Origin: Pseudomonadales bacterium | GTDB taxonomy: Bacteria; Pseudomonadota; Gammaproteobacteria; Pseudomonadales; Azotimanducaceae | Length of the DNA: 64,000 nucleotides | Assembly: GCA_028285415.1 (NCBI GenBank) | Contig: JANQPF010000009.1 | Location: 620,001 to 684,000 of the forward strand | Reading direction: 5' to 3' | Part shown: positions 10,961 through 19,528 of the stretch, piece after piece | How the letters are laid out: the number at the start of each line of letters is the position of its first letter | Position numbering within the stretch: position 1 is the stretch's first letter | Notes under the pieces: model-generated | What the model saw: only the letters and a program-made list of their open reading frames with translations | What the model was told of the DNA's origin: nothing | Database searches by the model: none | Program-made: the position numbers and the translations under genes

Positions 10961-11500
10961 TTATCCCTTTTTCTTCTTTTTGGGCGCTAGGACCATGATC
11001 ACCTGCCGGCCCTCGAATTTGGGTTCGGTTTCGATCGAACCCAACTCCTCGAGGTCGTCAGCAATGCGATTCATCAGCGTCATGCCAATTTCGGGGTGAA
11101 CCACTTCTCTACCGCGAAATCGCAACGACACCTTCGCCTTGTCACCTTCTTCCAAAAAGCGCTTCAGGTTGCGTAGTTTTACCTGATAGTCGCCTTCTTC
11201 CGTTCCGGGACGAAACTTCATTTCTTTGACCTGGATCTGCTTCTGCTTTTTACGCTGAGCTGCCTTGGTTTTCTTCAGCTCAAACAGATGCTTTCCATAG
11301 TCCATTACTTTGCAGACCGGGGGTTCCGCGTCTGGTGCCACCAGCACCAGGTCCAGACCCGAGGACCGCGCTTCTGCCAACGCTTCATCACGGGAGACAA
11401 TTCCGCGTTGCTCGCCTGCAGCACCGACCAACCGGACGCTCGATGCGCGTATCTCTTCGTTCAACAGTGAACGCTCGACGCGCTTCATTCCCTTTTTAAT
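10961..11500 (-). CDS. infC: Translation initiation factor IF-3 (probable AUU start)
   Basis: 179 residues from the ATT at 11500 (175 from the ATG at 11488). IF-3 binds the 30S subunit and checks start-codon pairing. The N-domain ([15 protein letters not shown]...[12 protein letters not shown]), the Lys-rich linker ([24 protein letters not shown]) and the C-domain ending [10 protein letters not shown] are all present. I favour the ATT: GGAG lies 6 nt upstream, whereas the ATG is directly abutted by GGGA with no spacer, and the extra IKKG matches the E. coli MKGGKR-like N-terminus. In E. coli the rare AUU start lets IF-3 repress its own translation. The usual neighbour thrS is not upstream. 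Confidence 0.93.
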   Translation of the reverse strand: MKKGMKRVERSLLNEEIRASSVRLVGAAGEQRGIVSRDEALAEARSSGLDLVLVAPDAEPPVCKVMDYGKHLFELKKTKAAQRKKQKQIQVKEMKFRPGTEEGDYQVKLRNLKRFLEEGDKAKVSLRFRGREVVHPEIGMTLMNRIADDLEELGSIETEPKFEGRQVIMVLAPKKKKKG

Positions 11501-11743
11501 AGGACTCTCCCGTCATTCTCAGCATAGGTCTCCAGACATCTTCCAAAAATTTTTCGTACTGACAGCAAATGGCCGAACGCATCTCGTGCGTTCAGCCCAT
11601 TCAATTTCCCGATCGGGCCAGGCCAGCAATCGGGCAGGCGCGCATTCTACTGCCGCTTGAACAGGGCTTCAAGCACGTCCGACAAGCCATTTCGGGCCCA
11701 AATGAGCCAATTTTGCTAGGATCCGCGGTTCGAATTCATCACT

Positions 11744-13708
11744 GTGACGACAACACCCATGAACATACCCGGCACCGATCAGGATCTACGCAACGCCCTG
11801 GAAGACGTCAATCTGCCTAACCTTTTGATGGTGCTGGCCTGTATCACCGGCAGCGACGAGTGGCTGGACGCCAGATTTCAACCCGCGCCGATCGAGGCGC
11901 CGGAGGGTTCGCTCTTTCCCGACGACACCGGCCGCTACAGCGACGCGATTGCCGCAGAAATCAAAGACGCGGCGGTGCGCATCATCGGCGAAGTGCGTGA
12001 CGGCAAGCGGGAACTGGCACCGCCGCCCACCCAGGAACGCCTGCAACGGATGATGACGTTTTCGACCGCCGACGAGGTCGACATCGGCTATGCGGCCATG
12101 CTGATGGAAGAAATGTGCTTCAGCGATCGCGACGACGTCTGGCGGGCACCGCTCGAAAGCGCTGTCTCCGAGGGCAAAACCGACGGCTTCAACGTGCTGA
12201 TTATCGGTGCGGGCATGTCGGGCCTCGGTACCGCGGCTAAGCTCAAAGCCGCGGGCATCAACTTCACCATCATCGAGAAGAATCCCGAAGTCGGCGGCAC
12301 CTGGTATGAAAATACCTACCCCGACTGCGGTGTCGACACGCCCAACCACTACTACTCGTTCTCTTTCAACCGCAACCCGAACTGGTCCGGTTACTTCTCC
12401 AAACGCGACGAACTCTTTGCCTACTTCGACAGCTGCGCCGACGAATTCGATGTCCGCAAACACATTCGTTTCAATACCGAGGTGGTATCCGCCGCGTACA
12501 ACTCGGATACGCGCCAGTGGGAGGTGCACTATCGAGATACGGACGGTGATCATGCCGCGAGCTTCAACGTGGTGGTCAGCGCCGTTGGTCAGCTCAACCG
12601 GCCGTCCCGACCGGATATCGAAGGTCTCGAAGACTTCAGCGGCGACATGTGGCACTCCGCGCGCTGGAATCACGATGTGGATTTGACCGGTAAGCGCGTC
12701 GGCGTCATCGGCACCGGCTGCTCCTGTGTGCAGCTCCTGCCCAAGACCGCAGAGGCGGCAGCACACACCACCGTCTTTCAACGCACCCCACATTGGGTGG
12801 CACCGGCGCGGGACTACTATCGTCCCGTCGAGCCCGGTCAGCTGTGGGCGCTGAATCACATTCCCTTTTATGCCGAATTCCACCGCGCGCGCATGATTCT
12901 CGTCTTCGGCGATCGCGTGTGGCCGGCGGTGGTTGCCGATCCTGAGTGGGAGCAGACCGACATTTCGCTGAACGAAACCAACCACGGCATGCGCGAGGCG
13001 CTGGTCGAGTTCATCAAAGAAGGCCTGGGTGACAAGCAGCACTACGTCGAGCATTGCGTGCCTGACTTTCCGGTCTGGGGCAAACGCCTGATCGTCGACA
13101 ACGGCTGGTACCCGACCCTTGGCCGCGAAGACGTCGACCTCACCACCGATCCGATCGTGCGCGTGCGACCCGAGGGCGTCGAAACCGCCGACGGCACCGT
13201 GCACGAACTCGATGTGCTCATCCTCGCAACGGGTTTCCATACCAACCAGTTTCTCTGGCCGATGGAAATCAAAGGTCAGAGCGGCCGGACCCTGGAATCC
13301 GTCTGGGGTGACAGCGCCAATGCTTATAAAGGTGTGTCAGTGCCAGACTTTCCCAACCTCTTCTGTCTCTATGGCCCGAACACGAACATCGTGCACGGCG
13401 GCAGCATCATCTATCAGGTGGAGTGCCAGATTCACTACGTGATGCAGTGCATATCGACCATGCTCGACAAATCGGTCGACGCCATAGACGTGCGCGCGGA
13501 AGTAAACGATGCCTACAACGAGCGGGTGCAGGCCATCAGCCAGACACTCGCCTGGGGTCATCCCAACGTGGAAAGCTGGTACAAAAACAGTGACGGACGG
13601 GTGATCAACAACTCACCCTTCAGCCTGCAGGAGTATTGGGCGGTTACCCACGATCTGAACCTCGAGGACTACCACCTGCAGCAGGCGGGCGACAACGAGG
13701 CGGCGTAA
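11744..13708 (+). CDS. Type I Baeyer-Villiger monooxygenase (HAPMO-like)
   Basis: 654 residues. FAD/NADPH flavoenzyme that inserts oxygen next to a ketone. FAD motif GAGMSGLG (about 153-160), the BVMO fingerprint FSGDMWHSARW (FxGxxxHxxxW, about 297-307), and the NADPH motif GVIGTGCSC (about 325) are all present. A roughly 150-residue N-terminal extension ahead of the FAD motif is like that of 4-hydroxyacetophenone monooxygenase (HapE). The start may be GTG 11744 or ATG 11759; neither has a strong ribosome site. It converges with an SDR and a CmcJ-like oxidoreductase, which suggests ketone or cyclic-alcohol catabolism. Confidence 0.88.
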   Translation: MTTTPMNIPGTDQDLRNALEDVNLPNLLMVLACITGSDEWLDARFQPAPIEAPEGSLFPDDTGRYSDAIAAEIKDAAVRIIGEVRDGKRELAPPPTQERLQRMMTFSTADEVDIGYAAMLMEEMCFSDRDDVWRAPLESAVSEGKTDGFNVLIIGAGMSGLGTAAKLKAAGINFTIIEKNPEVGGTWYENTYPDCGVDTPNHYYSFSFNRNPNWSGYFSKRDELFAYFDSCADEFDVRKHIRFNTEVVSAAYNSDTRQWEVHYRDTDGDHAASFNVVVSAVGQLNRPSRPDIEGLEDFSGDMWHSARWNHDVDLTGKRVGVIGTGCSCVQLLPKTAEAAAHTTVFQRTPHWVAPARDYYRPVEPGQLWALNHIPFYAEFHRARMILVFGDRVWPAVVADPEWEQTDISLNETNHGMREALVEFIKEGLGDKQHYVEHCVPDFPVWGKRLIVDNGWYPTLGREDVDLTTDPIVRVRPEGVETADGTVHELDVLILATGFHTNQFLWPMEIKGQSGRTLESVWGDSANAYKGVSVPDFPNLFCLYGPNTNIVHGGSIIYQVECQIHYVMQCISTMLDKSVDAIDVRAEVNDAYNERVQAISQTLAWGHPNVESWYKNSDGRVINNSPFSLQEYWAVTHDLNLEDYHLQQAGDNEAA

Positions 13709-13737
13709 CACCGCCTCAAACGCTTTGCGCTACAGGG

Positions 13738-14553
13738 CTACTGATGCGCCCGGTCGGCGTAACGCACTGTCGGCCGGGAGCCGTTCTCGTCGTAGAGGTC
13801 GAACTCATCGATTACGTCCTCGACCCACTGAATCGTTCCCGTGCGCTCCATCAAGTTGTCCGTGGCTAGGAGTGCTGCAACCGCACGACCAACGAGTAGC
13901 GGCGTCTGCGACTGGCTGAGGTCCATTTCCCGCTCCTGGGCCGCGTCCTGAATGAACTCTGTCGCTACGGATCCCGGGTAGATCACCACAGCGGGAATAC
14001 CCTTCGGCTCGAGCTCAACGGCCATGTCGGCCGTCAGGCGGTCGAGGCCCGCCTTGCCCGCACCATAGGAGCACGAAAAGTGATAGCTCTGCCCGCCCGG
14101 TGAGGAGATGTTCATCATCGCCGCACTCGGAGAGGCGAACATGAGCTTCGCCGCATGCCAGCTCGCCACGTAGTGTGCGCGCAGGCCAATCCCCACCTGA
14201 TCGTCCCACACCTGTATCGGGTGGTCCCAGTAGCCACCGCCCCACGCGGGCGGATTCGGAATCTTGTAGACGTTGTTGACGAGAATGTCGATGTGATCAA
14301 CCTCTTCACCAATCCGGGCGAAGAGCGCCTCTATCTGACTGTCGTCGCCATGATCACACTGGATGGCGCGACCTTCGCCGCCGGCTTCGGTCACGAGCCG
14401 CGCAGTGGTGTCGATGGTTCGCTCGCCGTCACCCGTGGAACGGCCTGTTACATAAACCGTGGCGCCTTGCTCGCCCAGCGCGATCGCAACACCCTTGCCT
14501 ATGCCACGGCTGGCACCGGTCACCACCGCAATTTTTCCCTGCAGGTTCCCCAT
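13738..14553 (-). CDS. SDR-family NAD(P)-dependent oxidoreductase
   Basis: 271 residues, classical short-chain dehydrogenase. Cofactor motif TGASRGIG near residue 14, NNVYKIP (a variant of NNAG) near residue 90, catalytic Ser in ISSPGG near residue 150 and catalytic YGAGK (YxxxK) near residue 163. The C-terminal lid differs from common SDRs. The gene starts 32 bp after the upstream CmcJ-like gene in the same direction, so the two are probably co-transcribed. Likely interconverts an alcohol and ketone, perhaps supplying the facing Baeyer-Villiger enzyme; the substrate is unknown. Confidence 0.88.
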   Translation of the reverse strand: MGNLQGKIAVVTGASRGIGKGVAIALGEQGATVYVTGRSTGDGERTIDTTARLVTEAGGEGRAIQCDHGDDSQIEALFARIGEEVDHIDILVNNVYKIPNPPAWGGGYWDHPIQVWDDQVGIGLRAHYVASWHAAKLMFASPSAAMMNISSPGGQSYHFSCSYGAGKAGLDRLTADMAVELEPKGIPAVVIYPGSVATEFIQDAAQEREMDLSQSQTPLLVGRAVAALLATDNLMERTGTIQWVEDVIDEFDLYDENGSRPTVRYADRAHQ

Positions 14554-14585
14554 GAGTTACCCCCTGAATAAAGAGACGAGGGAGC

Positions 14586-15404
14586 TTACATGAAGAGACA
14601 GGTTGCGCGCACCTCGATGCTGCGCCGATCGGGTGCATCCGGAAAGTGAGGGTCGCGAAACGCTGAGTGCGGCGTCCAGAACGGTGCTTCGCTACCGACA
14701 CGCTCGCTGTCGAAGGTGCGGAACGCTACCACCTCATCCACGCTCATTTCAGGGAAAACATACCAGCGGTGTGCCTTTTCGGTTGCCGGTCGTTTAACGC
14801 CAAACGCGTCAAAGGGTAGCCCGCTGTCAGCATAGTTGGGCACATGAATGGCTACCATCTCCTCGTGCGGCACGGACGTTGCGTCGCAGAAGGCAAGCGG
14901 GAGATCCATGACCTCAGGCCCGACGTTGCGCCAGAACTGCAGGATCATGAGGCGCTTTGCTTTGCGGAAATCATCAGCTGACATACCCGCCTGCGCGAGC
15001 ATGCGCTGGTGCTCGGGATCCTCTTTGAGGTATCGATCTTTGATCAGCTCACCATAGTTGTCGGTGAAGTCGGAGTGGACGTATTGGATGGGTGCATAAT
15101 CACTGTGCTCGCGCGCGCTCTCGGGATTGCGGCTGATGTGGCCCCCAATGAGCGCATGGTCGGCTCCGGTCAGCGCCCTGGCAAAGGCGCGCATCTCCGC
15201 GTAGTAGACCCGCGTAATTTCATCATCGTCATCCCAGCGCTCTACGGCTGACGTGTGCTGCATGAGCTCGAAGCCTTCACGCTCCCAGGACAGGTTGTTC
15301 GCCAACCGGCCGTTGTGGATCGGCATGTTGACCGTCGCCACGTCTTCCAGGCCGCTCATATAGTAGAGCGGCGCTTCACAGTAGATGTTCTCAGCAGCGG
15401 ACAT
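14586..15404 (-). CDS. CmcJ/NvfI-family oxidoreductase
   Basis: 272 residues. The sequence resembles the CmcJ/NvfI (GA4-desaturase-like) family, known from cephamycin methoxylation and fungal secondary metabolism; members are thought to be oxygenase-like, but catalysis is poorly defined. Visible landmarks: PIQYVHSDFTDNYGE (HxD, a possible metal site) near residue 100, KRLMILQFWRNVGPEVMDLPLAFCDA near 150, and a C-terminal SEAPFWTPHSAFRDPHFPDAPDRRSIEVRATCLF. I chose the ATG at 15404, with GAGGAG 6 nt upstream; the open frame extends further but that part is low-complexity and has no ribosome site. Co-directional with the SDR. Confidence 0.7.
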   Translation of the reverse strand: MSAAENIYCEAPLYYMSGLEDVATVNMPIHNGRLANNLSWEREGFELMQHTSAVERWDDDDEITRVYYAEMRAFARALTGADHALIGGHISRNPESAREHSDYAPIQYVHSDFTDNYGELIKDRYLKEDPEHQRMLAQAGMSADDFRKAKRLMILQFWRNVGPEVMDLPLAFCDATSVPHEEMVAIHVPNYADSGLPFDAFGVKRPATEKAHRWYVFPEMSVDEVVAFRTFDSERVGSEAPFWTPHSAFRDPHFPDAPDRRSIEVRATCLFM

Positions 15405-15467
15405 ACATGACTCCTCGTTCTCGAGCCATAGTACACTTACCGGCGCGCAGTCAGAAAAGCAACAATC

Positions 15468-16082
15468 TTGGCTTACCTTCTCACGCTCCTCGTGTTCGGC
15501 ATCTGTTTGCTCAACGCCCCGCTGGCATCCGGCGGCTGGCAGTGGGACGCCGCCAACGCGCTCGGCTTCATGGGATTTGCCGGGATGCTGTATCTCTTTG
15601 TCGACGTCGGCGCGGGACGGCGCAACCGTATTCACCAGTGGGTGAGCTACACCGTGTGCGCTGCGCTCATCGGCCACGTCGCCTGGTTCATCGTGGTCGA
15701 TCCAACCGTCTGGCATTACCTGGCCTGGGATGCACCGTGGTACATGCTGTGCGGCCTGGGAGCGCTTTTTGCGGTGATTGCGATTGTGCTCCTGGCACTC
15801 CCTACGTGGCGGCGCTGGTTCGGACAGAGTCGTCCGAGTTTCCGCAACTGGCACTACACGCTCTCACTCCTCGGCGTCATCGGCGCAGCGCTACACGTCC
15901 TCGGATCAGGTTTTTACGTCAATGGCCTACTCGAGGTCATCCTGTACACGGCCTTGTGCACGGCCGTTGCGCTCATCAGCCGATTTGAACATACCCGCCG
16001 GCCGACGACGCCGACCCCGCAGCTTGCGGGTGCGTTGCTCGTCATGATTGTCTTTGTCGGCATCAAGGCCATCCCCACATGA
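15468..16082 (+). CDS. Ferric-reductase-like membrane cytochrome b protein
   Basis: 204 residues with about six membrane segments (LLTLLVFGICLL, AANALGFMGFAGMLYLFV, YTVCAALIGHVAWFIVV, YMLCGLGALFAVIAIVLLAL, HYTLSLLGVIGAALHVLGS, GALLVMIVFVGI). Two His in separate helices, GHVAWF and HYTLS with a further HVL, could be haem ligands as in ferric-reductase-like transmembrane proteins. It overlaps the tetrahaem cytochrome by ATGA, so they probably form one electron-transfer unit at the membrane. The start is uncertain: TTG 15468 lacks a good ribosome site. Confidence 0.6.
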   Translation: MAYLLTLLVFGICLLNAPLASGGWQWDAANALGFMGFAGMLYLFVDVGAGRRNRIHQWVSYTVCAALIGHVAWFIVVDPTVWHYLAWDAPWYMLCGLGALFAVIAIVLLALPTWRRWFGQSRPSFRNWHYTLSLLGVIGAALHVLGSGFYVNGLLEVILYTALCTAVALISRFEHTRRPTTPTPQLAGALLVMIVFVGIKAIPT

Positions 16083-16453
16083 GGGCACTCACCTTGGTTG
16101 GCGTGCTGGCAGGCATCGCACTTGCGGTCATGGCCGCCGCCGCGCACATTGCGGAAGACCCCGCTTCCGCCCAGTACGTTGCCCATCCCGAGGGCGCCAT
16201 GCTCGCCGTCACCTTTGCCCATGCCGACCACACCGAGCAGAACTGCGTTGTCTGCCATCACAATTTTTCCGACGACACCGGCACGGGGCTGTGCTTCGAC
16301 TGCCACAAAACCGATCCTGAGGTGGCGCCGCTCATCGAAGAACAGTTCCATGACCTCTGCCGCGGCTGTCATCTCAAGCAACAGCTGGCAGGCGACGAGC
16401 ACGGCCCCACCCGTTCGTGTATCGACTGCCATCAGCGTGATCTGGCCCCGTGA
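16079..16453 (+). CDS. Periplasmic tetrahaem cytochrome c3-like protein
   Basis: 124 residues with an N-terminal membrane anchor/signal (LVGVLAGIALAVMAAAA). Four CxxCH motifs (CVVCH, CFDCH, CRGCH, CIDCH) bind haem c covalently, and extra His residues (AHADHTEQN, HHNF) could be axial ligands, as in small class III cytochromes. It starts inside the stop of the b-type membrane protein. Inference: electrons pass between the quinone pool or a cytoplasmic donor and a periplasmic acceptor through these two proteins. No terminal reductase gene is nearby. Confidence 0.85.
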   Translation: MRALTLVGVLAGIALAVMAAAAHIAEDPASAQYVAHPEGAMLAVTFAHADHTEQNCVVCHHNFSDDTGTGLCFDCHKTDPEVAPLIEEQFHDLCRGCHLKQQLAGDEHGPTRSCIDCHQRDLAP

Positions 16454-16576
16454 TTCGGGTCTTTTCAACCCGAATGTGCATTTTTGCAACACCTTCTCTC
16501 ACGTTTTGGGAATTTTCGTAACACTTTTATCTCCCTAGACTGGTGCCTCGTCTTTCAATCATCCAAGGCTCCACTT

Positions 16577-16897
16577 ATGAAAACCCTTCCCCTCCTGGCC
16601 GCTACTGCACTCGGCACGGGCCTCGCGGTCAGCGCCGCGCCCGCACACGCCGGTGCTTCCGCCAGCGAAGCCGTCGCCACGTGTAAAAACGAAATTGCCG
16701 CCCGCTACGGTGAAGAAGCCAAAACCAAGATCCATCGCGTGCGCGAACGGTCCGTGACCAAGGTGACGCTGATCGTACGCGGCGTCGGTGAAGAATCGTT
16801 TCGCGTGCAGTGCAACGTCGACGGCAAACGTCAGGTGACTGAGCTCATCGACAGCCGTGGCAACGACGTAGCTGCCCGCACCACGACCACGGGCTGA
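16577..16897 (+). CDS. Small secreted protein of unknown function
   Basis: 106 residues. A signal peptide (LPLLAATALGTGLAVSAAPAHA) is followed by about 84 residues with AVATCKNEIAARYGEEAKTKIHRVRERSVTKVTLIVRGVGEESFRVQCNVDG. Two Cys (in ATCK and VQCN) may form a disulfide. The mix of an N-terminal helix and three strands suggests a compact alpha+beta domain. AAGG lies 8 nt before the ATG. Not recognised; expected in the periplasm. Confidence 0.65.
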   Translation: MKTLPLLAATALGTGLAVSAAPAHAGASASEAVATCKNEIAARYGEEAKTKIHRVRERSVTKVTLIVRGVGEESFRVQCNVDGKRQVTELIDSRGNDVAARTTTTG

Positions 16898-16899
16898 AC

Positions 16900-16940
16900 G
16901 TGACGCCAACGCCGGCGCGTCACCGCGCTGGCGTGCTTTT
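16900..16940 (+). terminator. Possible terminator after the small secreted protein
   Basis: GTGACGC/GCGTCAC (16900-16906 and 16917-16923) and ACGCCA/TGGCGT (16903-16908 and 16929-16934) are alternative stems, followed by GC and TTTT. It lies just after the stop codon and between convergent genes. Confidence 0.4.
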
Positions 16941-16960
16941 GCCCCCCCCCTTTCACCCGC

Positions 16961-17719
16961 TCAGGCGGCGTACGTCTCGTTCAAGTAGTCGAGAATCGCC
17001 GACGACTCAGCCATCTCGGTCCCGGTATTGGCATCCACCAGATAGGGAATGGAAACGAAGCCGGCGCGCTCTGCAAGCGCGCGGCGGTTGCGGGTCTGCG
17101 GCAGCGTCTGCGACTTGCCCCGTAACGCCGGCGGCACCCAGTCGGCAAGCTGCGTACGTCCAACCGAGCGCAGCACGTAAGGAATTTCCATTTCGCACAG
17201 CCGGTCACGCACCGGCCGGGCAAACGGCGACGCTTCGAAACTGAAGAGTTCCAGCGGGCGCTCCGGCGCTCTGGACGAACGCACCCAGGTACCCGCGCCA
17301 AGCCGGGTCATTCCCGCCAGCACCGAGCCCAGACGCTGCAGCTCGACGAGCCGCCACGGCCAGGTGGGCGCGCCGTTGCCATACGTTGCAAAAAGGTAGT
17401 GGACGATATCCGCAGACTCGTACATCGACTGCCCGGTGTTCGGATCCTCGAGAAACGGAAACTGCGCGGTGCCGCCTTTTTCGACGACAGCTTCGCGAAA
17501 CCGCTTGCCGCCTTTCGGACACGGCAGAATCAAGGCATCCAGATCCAGCTCCGTCAGCACTTCGCGCACGAGGCGACAATGCGGACAGCCCTCGAATTCA
17601 TAGAGCACCAGAAGCTCCTGCGGCTGACGCGCAGCCGGCGTCGCGCTGACACCAGCCCCGCCGCGGAGCACCGTCGAGGCGAGCGAAGTGGCAATGTTCA
17701 GGGGATACAGGATGCTCAT
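16961..17719 (-). CDS. Tandem thioredoxin-fold (glutaredoxin/GST-N) protein
   Basis: 252 residues with two thioredoxin-fold N-terminal-GST modules. Module 1 (about 35-115) has the glutaredoxin-like active site CPHC in LYEFEGCPHCRLVREVLTEL, and ends with FPFLEDPNTGQSMYESADIVHYL. Module 2 (about 155-250) repeats the pattern as FSFEASPFARPVRDRLCEMEIPYV and ends with IPYLVDANTGTEMAESSAILDYL, but the Cys pair is replaced by SPFA. The second copy is therefore probably structural or binds glutathione. A hydrophobic N-terminus (about 1-25) could be an anchor. It lies 5 bp after the lysozyme-like gene, co-directional. Confidence 0.75.
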   Translation of the reverse strand: MSILYPLNIATSLASTVLRGGAGVSATPAARQPQELLVLYEFEGCPHCRLVREVLTELDLDALILPCPKGGKRFREAVVEKGGTAQFPFLEDPNTGQSMYESADIVHYLFATYGNGAPTWPWRLVELQRLGSVLAGMTRLGAGTWVRSSRAPERPLELFSFEASPFARPVRDRLCEMEIPYVLRSVGRTQLADWVPPALRGKSQTLPQTRNRRALAERAGFVSIPYLVDANTGTEMAESSAILDYLNETYAA

Positions 17720-17724
17720 CCGGA

Positions 17725-18543
17725 TCAGGCCAGGATGTAGTCCCGTGGCACGTACGCGCGATCCGCGCCGGCAACGAGGTCCGCTTCAGCATCGCGACGT
17801 TTGAGCAGGCCGTCGAGACCTTTACCCACCCACAGCCGCTTCATGTCGCGTATGAGCTGCGCAATGGCGGCCAGATCGCGAGCGGCTATGGCGCCTTCCA
17901 GGGCAGCCATTTCCCGCCGCGTACTGCCGCTCTTTCTCGTGCCACGGTTGTACACCAGAGAGAGGATAGCACCCTGAGCATCGGGCGGGAGCTTCTCCAC
18001 GCCCGGATAGGCTCTGAGCGTGCGGGCGGCATAGGTGGGAATCGTGGATTCGTAGAACACGGCTTTTGCAGTGTCCCAGGGTACGGTGAGCTTGTACTCG
18101 GCCAGCTTCTCAGCGGCCGCTTTTGCCGGCAGCCCGATCACGCCCACAACACCGAGCAGATCTTCGACAAACGCGTCCGCGAGGCGTCCGCGCCAGGCTT
18201 GTTCAACCTGTGCACGGCTGGCGTGACCCACATCAAACCCGATACCGATGGTGACGCCGCTTGCGCCCTTGGGCCAGGTGGGCTTCGCATATCGCCGTTT
18301 ATAGGTCTGCTCGCTCGATACTTCGCTGACGATGATGAGATCCAGCGCTCGCTTGGACGGCGTCATGCTGTGGAGGGCATCAGGTGTGGGCCGAGGCGCG
18401 AGCGTGTTCACGCCAGCCGGTTTCACCATCTCGATGCCCAGCGCCCGCTCCAGAGCGGTCAGCGTGGCGCTACCGATGATGCCGTCGTCGACGACGCCGA
18501 GCTTCTTCTGAATGCGCTTGATGCGCGGCACTATATTGGTCAT
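17725..18543 (-). CDS. Lysozyme-like protein with N-terminal peptidoglycan-binding motif
   Basis: 272 residues. The first 35 residues (RIKRIQKKLGVVDDGIIGSATLTALERALG) read as a peptidoglycan-binding repeat. The rest resembles phage/pesticin-type lysozyme: a possible catalytic Glu in IIVSEVSSEQTY, the strand GVTIGIGFDVGH, and LVYNRGTRKSG, then a C-terminal LWVGKGLDGLLKRRDAEADLV. No signal peptide, so export would need another route, or the protein acts inside. GGGAGG precedes the ATG. No phage structural genes surround it. Moderate confidence in the fold, low in activity. Confidence 0.6.
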   Translation of the reverse strand: MTNIVPRIKRIQKKLGVVDDGIIGSATLTALERALGIEMVKPAGVNTLAPRPTPDALHSMTPSKRALDLIIVSEVSSEQTYKRRYAKPTWPKGASGVTIGIGFDVGHASRAQVEQAWRGRLADAFVEDLLGVVGVIGLPAKAAAEKLAEYKLTVPWDTAKAVFYESTIPTYAARTLRAYPGVEKLPPDAQGAILSLVYNRGTRKSGSTRREMAALEGAIAARDLAAIAQLIRDMKRLWVGKGLDGLLKRRDAEADLVAGADRAYVPRDYILA

Positions 18544-18633
18544 GACGCCTCCCTGGCGTTCGTCCGGTCTACAGATACTCTAGTCTGCCGCCAGTGCTGG
18601 GGAGGAGTGTCGCCCTTCAGGACGCGGGTGTCA

Positions 18634-19335
18634 TCAGCGACCGAAGCGGCGATCGCGGCTCGCGTACCACGCCAGCGACTCCTGCCAGCTGTCACCGTCA
18701 AATTCCGGCCACAGGCGATCTGAGAAAAAGAGCTCCGCGTTGGCGCACTCCCACAATAGAAAATTACTCAGGCGTCGCTCGCCACCGGTGCGTATGAGGA
18801 GGTCCACGCTGCCGAGCCGCGCTGTCAGATGTTGTTGAACCGCTTCAGGCGAAGGTGTCGGAGCTGCATCGGCCAGCGCCGCCGCGATGGCATGTTGAGA
18901 CGAATAATCGATGGCAATGCGCAGCCGCCTCGAGCCGGTTGCCGTGCGTCGCTCTGCCACGGCCATGAGGTCCTGCAACGCACGCGGCAGGCGATCGCGC
19001 CGGCCTAAAAATGTCAGCTGCACTTTCTCTTCTACCGCCCTGGGGGTAAATCGCCTGACGGCACGCATGGCCAGACGCATGAGGTCTCTCACCTCGCCGC
19101 TCTCGCGCGACCAGTTGGCAGACGCAAACGCAAACAAGGTCACGCACTCAACAGGCAGATCTCGACACCAGCGCAGCACGTCAAGCGCGCGCTCCAGGCC
19201 TTCTGCGTGACCATCGCGCACGCTACGGCCACGCGCGCGTGCCCAGCGACGATTGCCGTCCATGATGATGGCAACGTGCCTTGGCACCGACTGTCGCATC
19301 GGCAAAGACCATTCAAGGGGGAGCGCTTCGGACAC
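18634..19335 (-). CDS. Cis-prenyltransferase (UPP synthase family)
   Basis: About 233 residues. Family signature HVAIIMDGNRRWARARGRSVRDGHAEG holds the substrate-binding Asp, with FAFASANWSRESGEV and the C-terminal RTGGERRLSNFLLWECANAELFFSDRLWPEF. These enzymes condense isopentenyl diphosphate with farnesyl diphosphate to make long cis-polyprenyl carriers. The start is uncertain: GTG 19335 has GGAG upstream and gives the 18-residue lead usual before HVAIIMDGN; ATG 19419 would add a hydrophobic stretch. It is not beside cdsA or dxr, as housekeeping uppS is, and the core is more Arg-rich than usual, so it may be a paralogue. Confidence 0.82.
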   Translation of the reverse strand: MSEALPLEWSLPMRQSVPRHVAIIMDGNRRWARARGRSVRDGHAEGLERALDVLRWCRDLPVECVTLFAFASANWSRESGEVRDLMRLAMRAVRRFTPRAVEEKVQLTFLGRRDRLPRALQDLMAVAERRTATGSRRLRIAIDYSSQHAIAAALADAAPTPSPEAVQQHLTARLGSVDLLIRTGGERRLSNFLLWECANAELFFSDRLWPEFDGDSWQESLAWYASRDRRFGR

Positions 19336-19528
19336 TGCTCGTTCTCCGATCATAGAGAAGCTCAACATAGCGCGGACGGCCGTGACGACAAGCACAAAGA
19401 CCGCGTCCATTATGTGCAAATACTGTGCAGACGCACCCGATGCGGCCGCTGCATTGCGGCTAACCCTGATAGGAGCCGATGCCGCGGTGCGCTAATGTCG
19501 TGGTTTTCTGCCGCCCGGGAGCCGCGCC

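Noticed and set aside
15405-15854. N-terminal extension of the CmcJ-like gene
   Set aside because: Low-complexity, lies opposite the membrane cytochrome gene, and a strong ribosome site precedes ATG 15404.
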